A stretch of DNA of 7,168 nucleotides from the NCBI GenBank assembly GCA_036746875.1, contig DAIODI010000146.1:1-7168 (forward strand), read 5' to 3'. Both the position numbers and the translations under genes were made by a program. The stretch is from DAIODI01 sp036746875. Its GTDB lineage: Bacteria > Pseudomonadota > Alphaproteobacteria > Rhizobiales > Aestuariivirgaceae. This document shows positions 6,710-7,168 of the stretch, piece after piece. The notes under the pieces were generated by a model. It worked only from the letters and a program-made list of their open reading frames with translations, did no database searches and was not told the DNA's origin. Position 1 is the first letter of the stretch, and each line of letters starts with the position of its first letter.

Positions 6710-7168
6710 CTACTTCAGCCGGAGCGGCAGCCCGGCGGCGACGAACACCACCTCCCCGCACGCCTGCGCCAGGCGCTGATTGGCGAGGCCGGCGAGATCG
6801 CGGAAGCGGCGGGCCAGCGCGTTGTCGGGCACGATCCCCAGCCCCACCTCGTTGGAGACAACGCAGACGGTTCCGGGCAGCGCGGGGAGCGTGGCGGCGA
6901 GCGCCTCGATCTGCGCCTCGACGTCGGCTTGCGCGAACATCAGGTTGGAGAGCCACAAGGTCAGGCAATCGACGAGCACGGCGTGCGCCGGCGACGCCTC
7001 GCGTTCGAGGCGGGCGGCGAGCGCCAGCGGCTCCTCCACGGTGCGCCAGCCGTCGCCGCGCCGCGACCGGTGCAGGCGAACGCGCTCGGTCATCTCGGCG
7101 TCGCGCTGTTCGGCGGTGGCGATGTAGACGCGGACGAGCCCCGTGGCGGTGACGAGCTGCTCCGCGTG
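6710..7168 (-). CDS. cobU: Adenosylcobinamide kinase / adenosylcobinamide-phosphate guanylyltransferase (CobU/CobP), N-terminus outside window
   Basis: This bifunctional cytosolic enzyme phosphorylates adenosylcobinamide and then transfers GMP to give adenosyl-GDP-cobinamide, the activated intermediate for nucleotide-loop assembly. The last 152 residues are visible and the frame stays open to the window edge. Only about 20 N-terminal residues, including the expected P-loop, are missing. The visible part begins HAEQLV and continues with VYIATAEQRDAEM, the HRSRRGDGWRTVEEP block (His33 of the visible part; this region carries the nucleotide-accepting His in the family), LVDCLTLWLSNLM, VSNEVGLGIVPDNALARRFRDLAG and a C-terminal VVFVAAGLPLRLK. 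An ATG at 7091-7093 is internal, because family-conserved sequence lies upstream of it. It is transcribed toward cbiB with no intergenic base. Confidence 0.95.
   Translation of the reverse strand, partial: HAEQLVTATGLVRVYIATAEQRDAEMTERVRLHRSRRGDGWRTVEEPLALAARLEREASPAHAVLVDCLTLWLSNLMFAQADVEAQIEALAATLPALPGTVCVVSNEVGLGIVPDNALARRFRDLAGLANQRLAQACGEVVFVAAGLPLRLK

Noticed and set aside
6718..6737. A GCCGG / CCGGC hairpin near the cbiB-cobU junction as a terminator
   Set aside because: The stem is only 5 bp, lies inside the cobU coding sequence and lacks a U tract on either strand.

Overview
This is a high-GC bacterial window filled by a cobalamin (vitamin B12) biosynthesis cluster. The GC bias, the GTG and TTG starts, and the combination of CbiD with CobK/CbiJ-, CobB-, CobQ- and CobP-type proteins suggest an alphaproteobacterium. 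I infer this from gene content and style; no phylogenetic marker is present. A run of exactly 10 N inside one gene shows that the sequence is a scaffolded draft assembly, possibly metagenomic.

Layout: (1) 1-83 is a short non-coding end carrying a strong nested inverted repeat downstream of cobK. (2) 84-1893, minus strand, holds cbiD followed by cobK with an 11-nt overlap; these act in corrin ring synthesis (C1 methylation/ring contraction product handling and precorrin-6A reduction). (3) 1894-1941 is a 48-bp divergent intergenic region with a plausible promoter. (4) 1942-6709, plus strand, is a tightly packed operon of cobA (SUMT, entry to the corrin branch), cobB/cbiA (a,c-diamide synthesis), cobQ/cbiP (four further amidations) and cbiB/cobD (aminopropanol arm attachment). 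Gaps or overlaps there are 10 nt or less. (5) 6710-7168, minus strand, is the C-terminal part of cobU/cobP (adenosylcobinamide kinase/guanylyltransferase). It converges on cbiB with no base between the two stop codons and runs off the right edge.

Together the genes cover uroporphyrinogen III methylation, mid-pathway ring modification, side-chain amidation, cobinamide formation and the first step of nucleotide-loop assembly. The adenosyltransferase, cobS, cobT, cobC and the remaining methyltransferases are not here and may lie outside the window.

The main anomaly is in cobB. After about residue 141 the sequence switches to about 175 bp encoding part of an unrelated amidohydrolase (ACMSD-like), then 10 N, then resumes cobB in the original frame with only a few family-conserved residues missing. 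This looks like a chimeric contig end at a scaffold join, not a biological insertion. I see no evidence of a novel system; the rest is a well-formed, conventional B12 locus.
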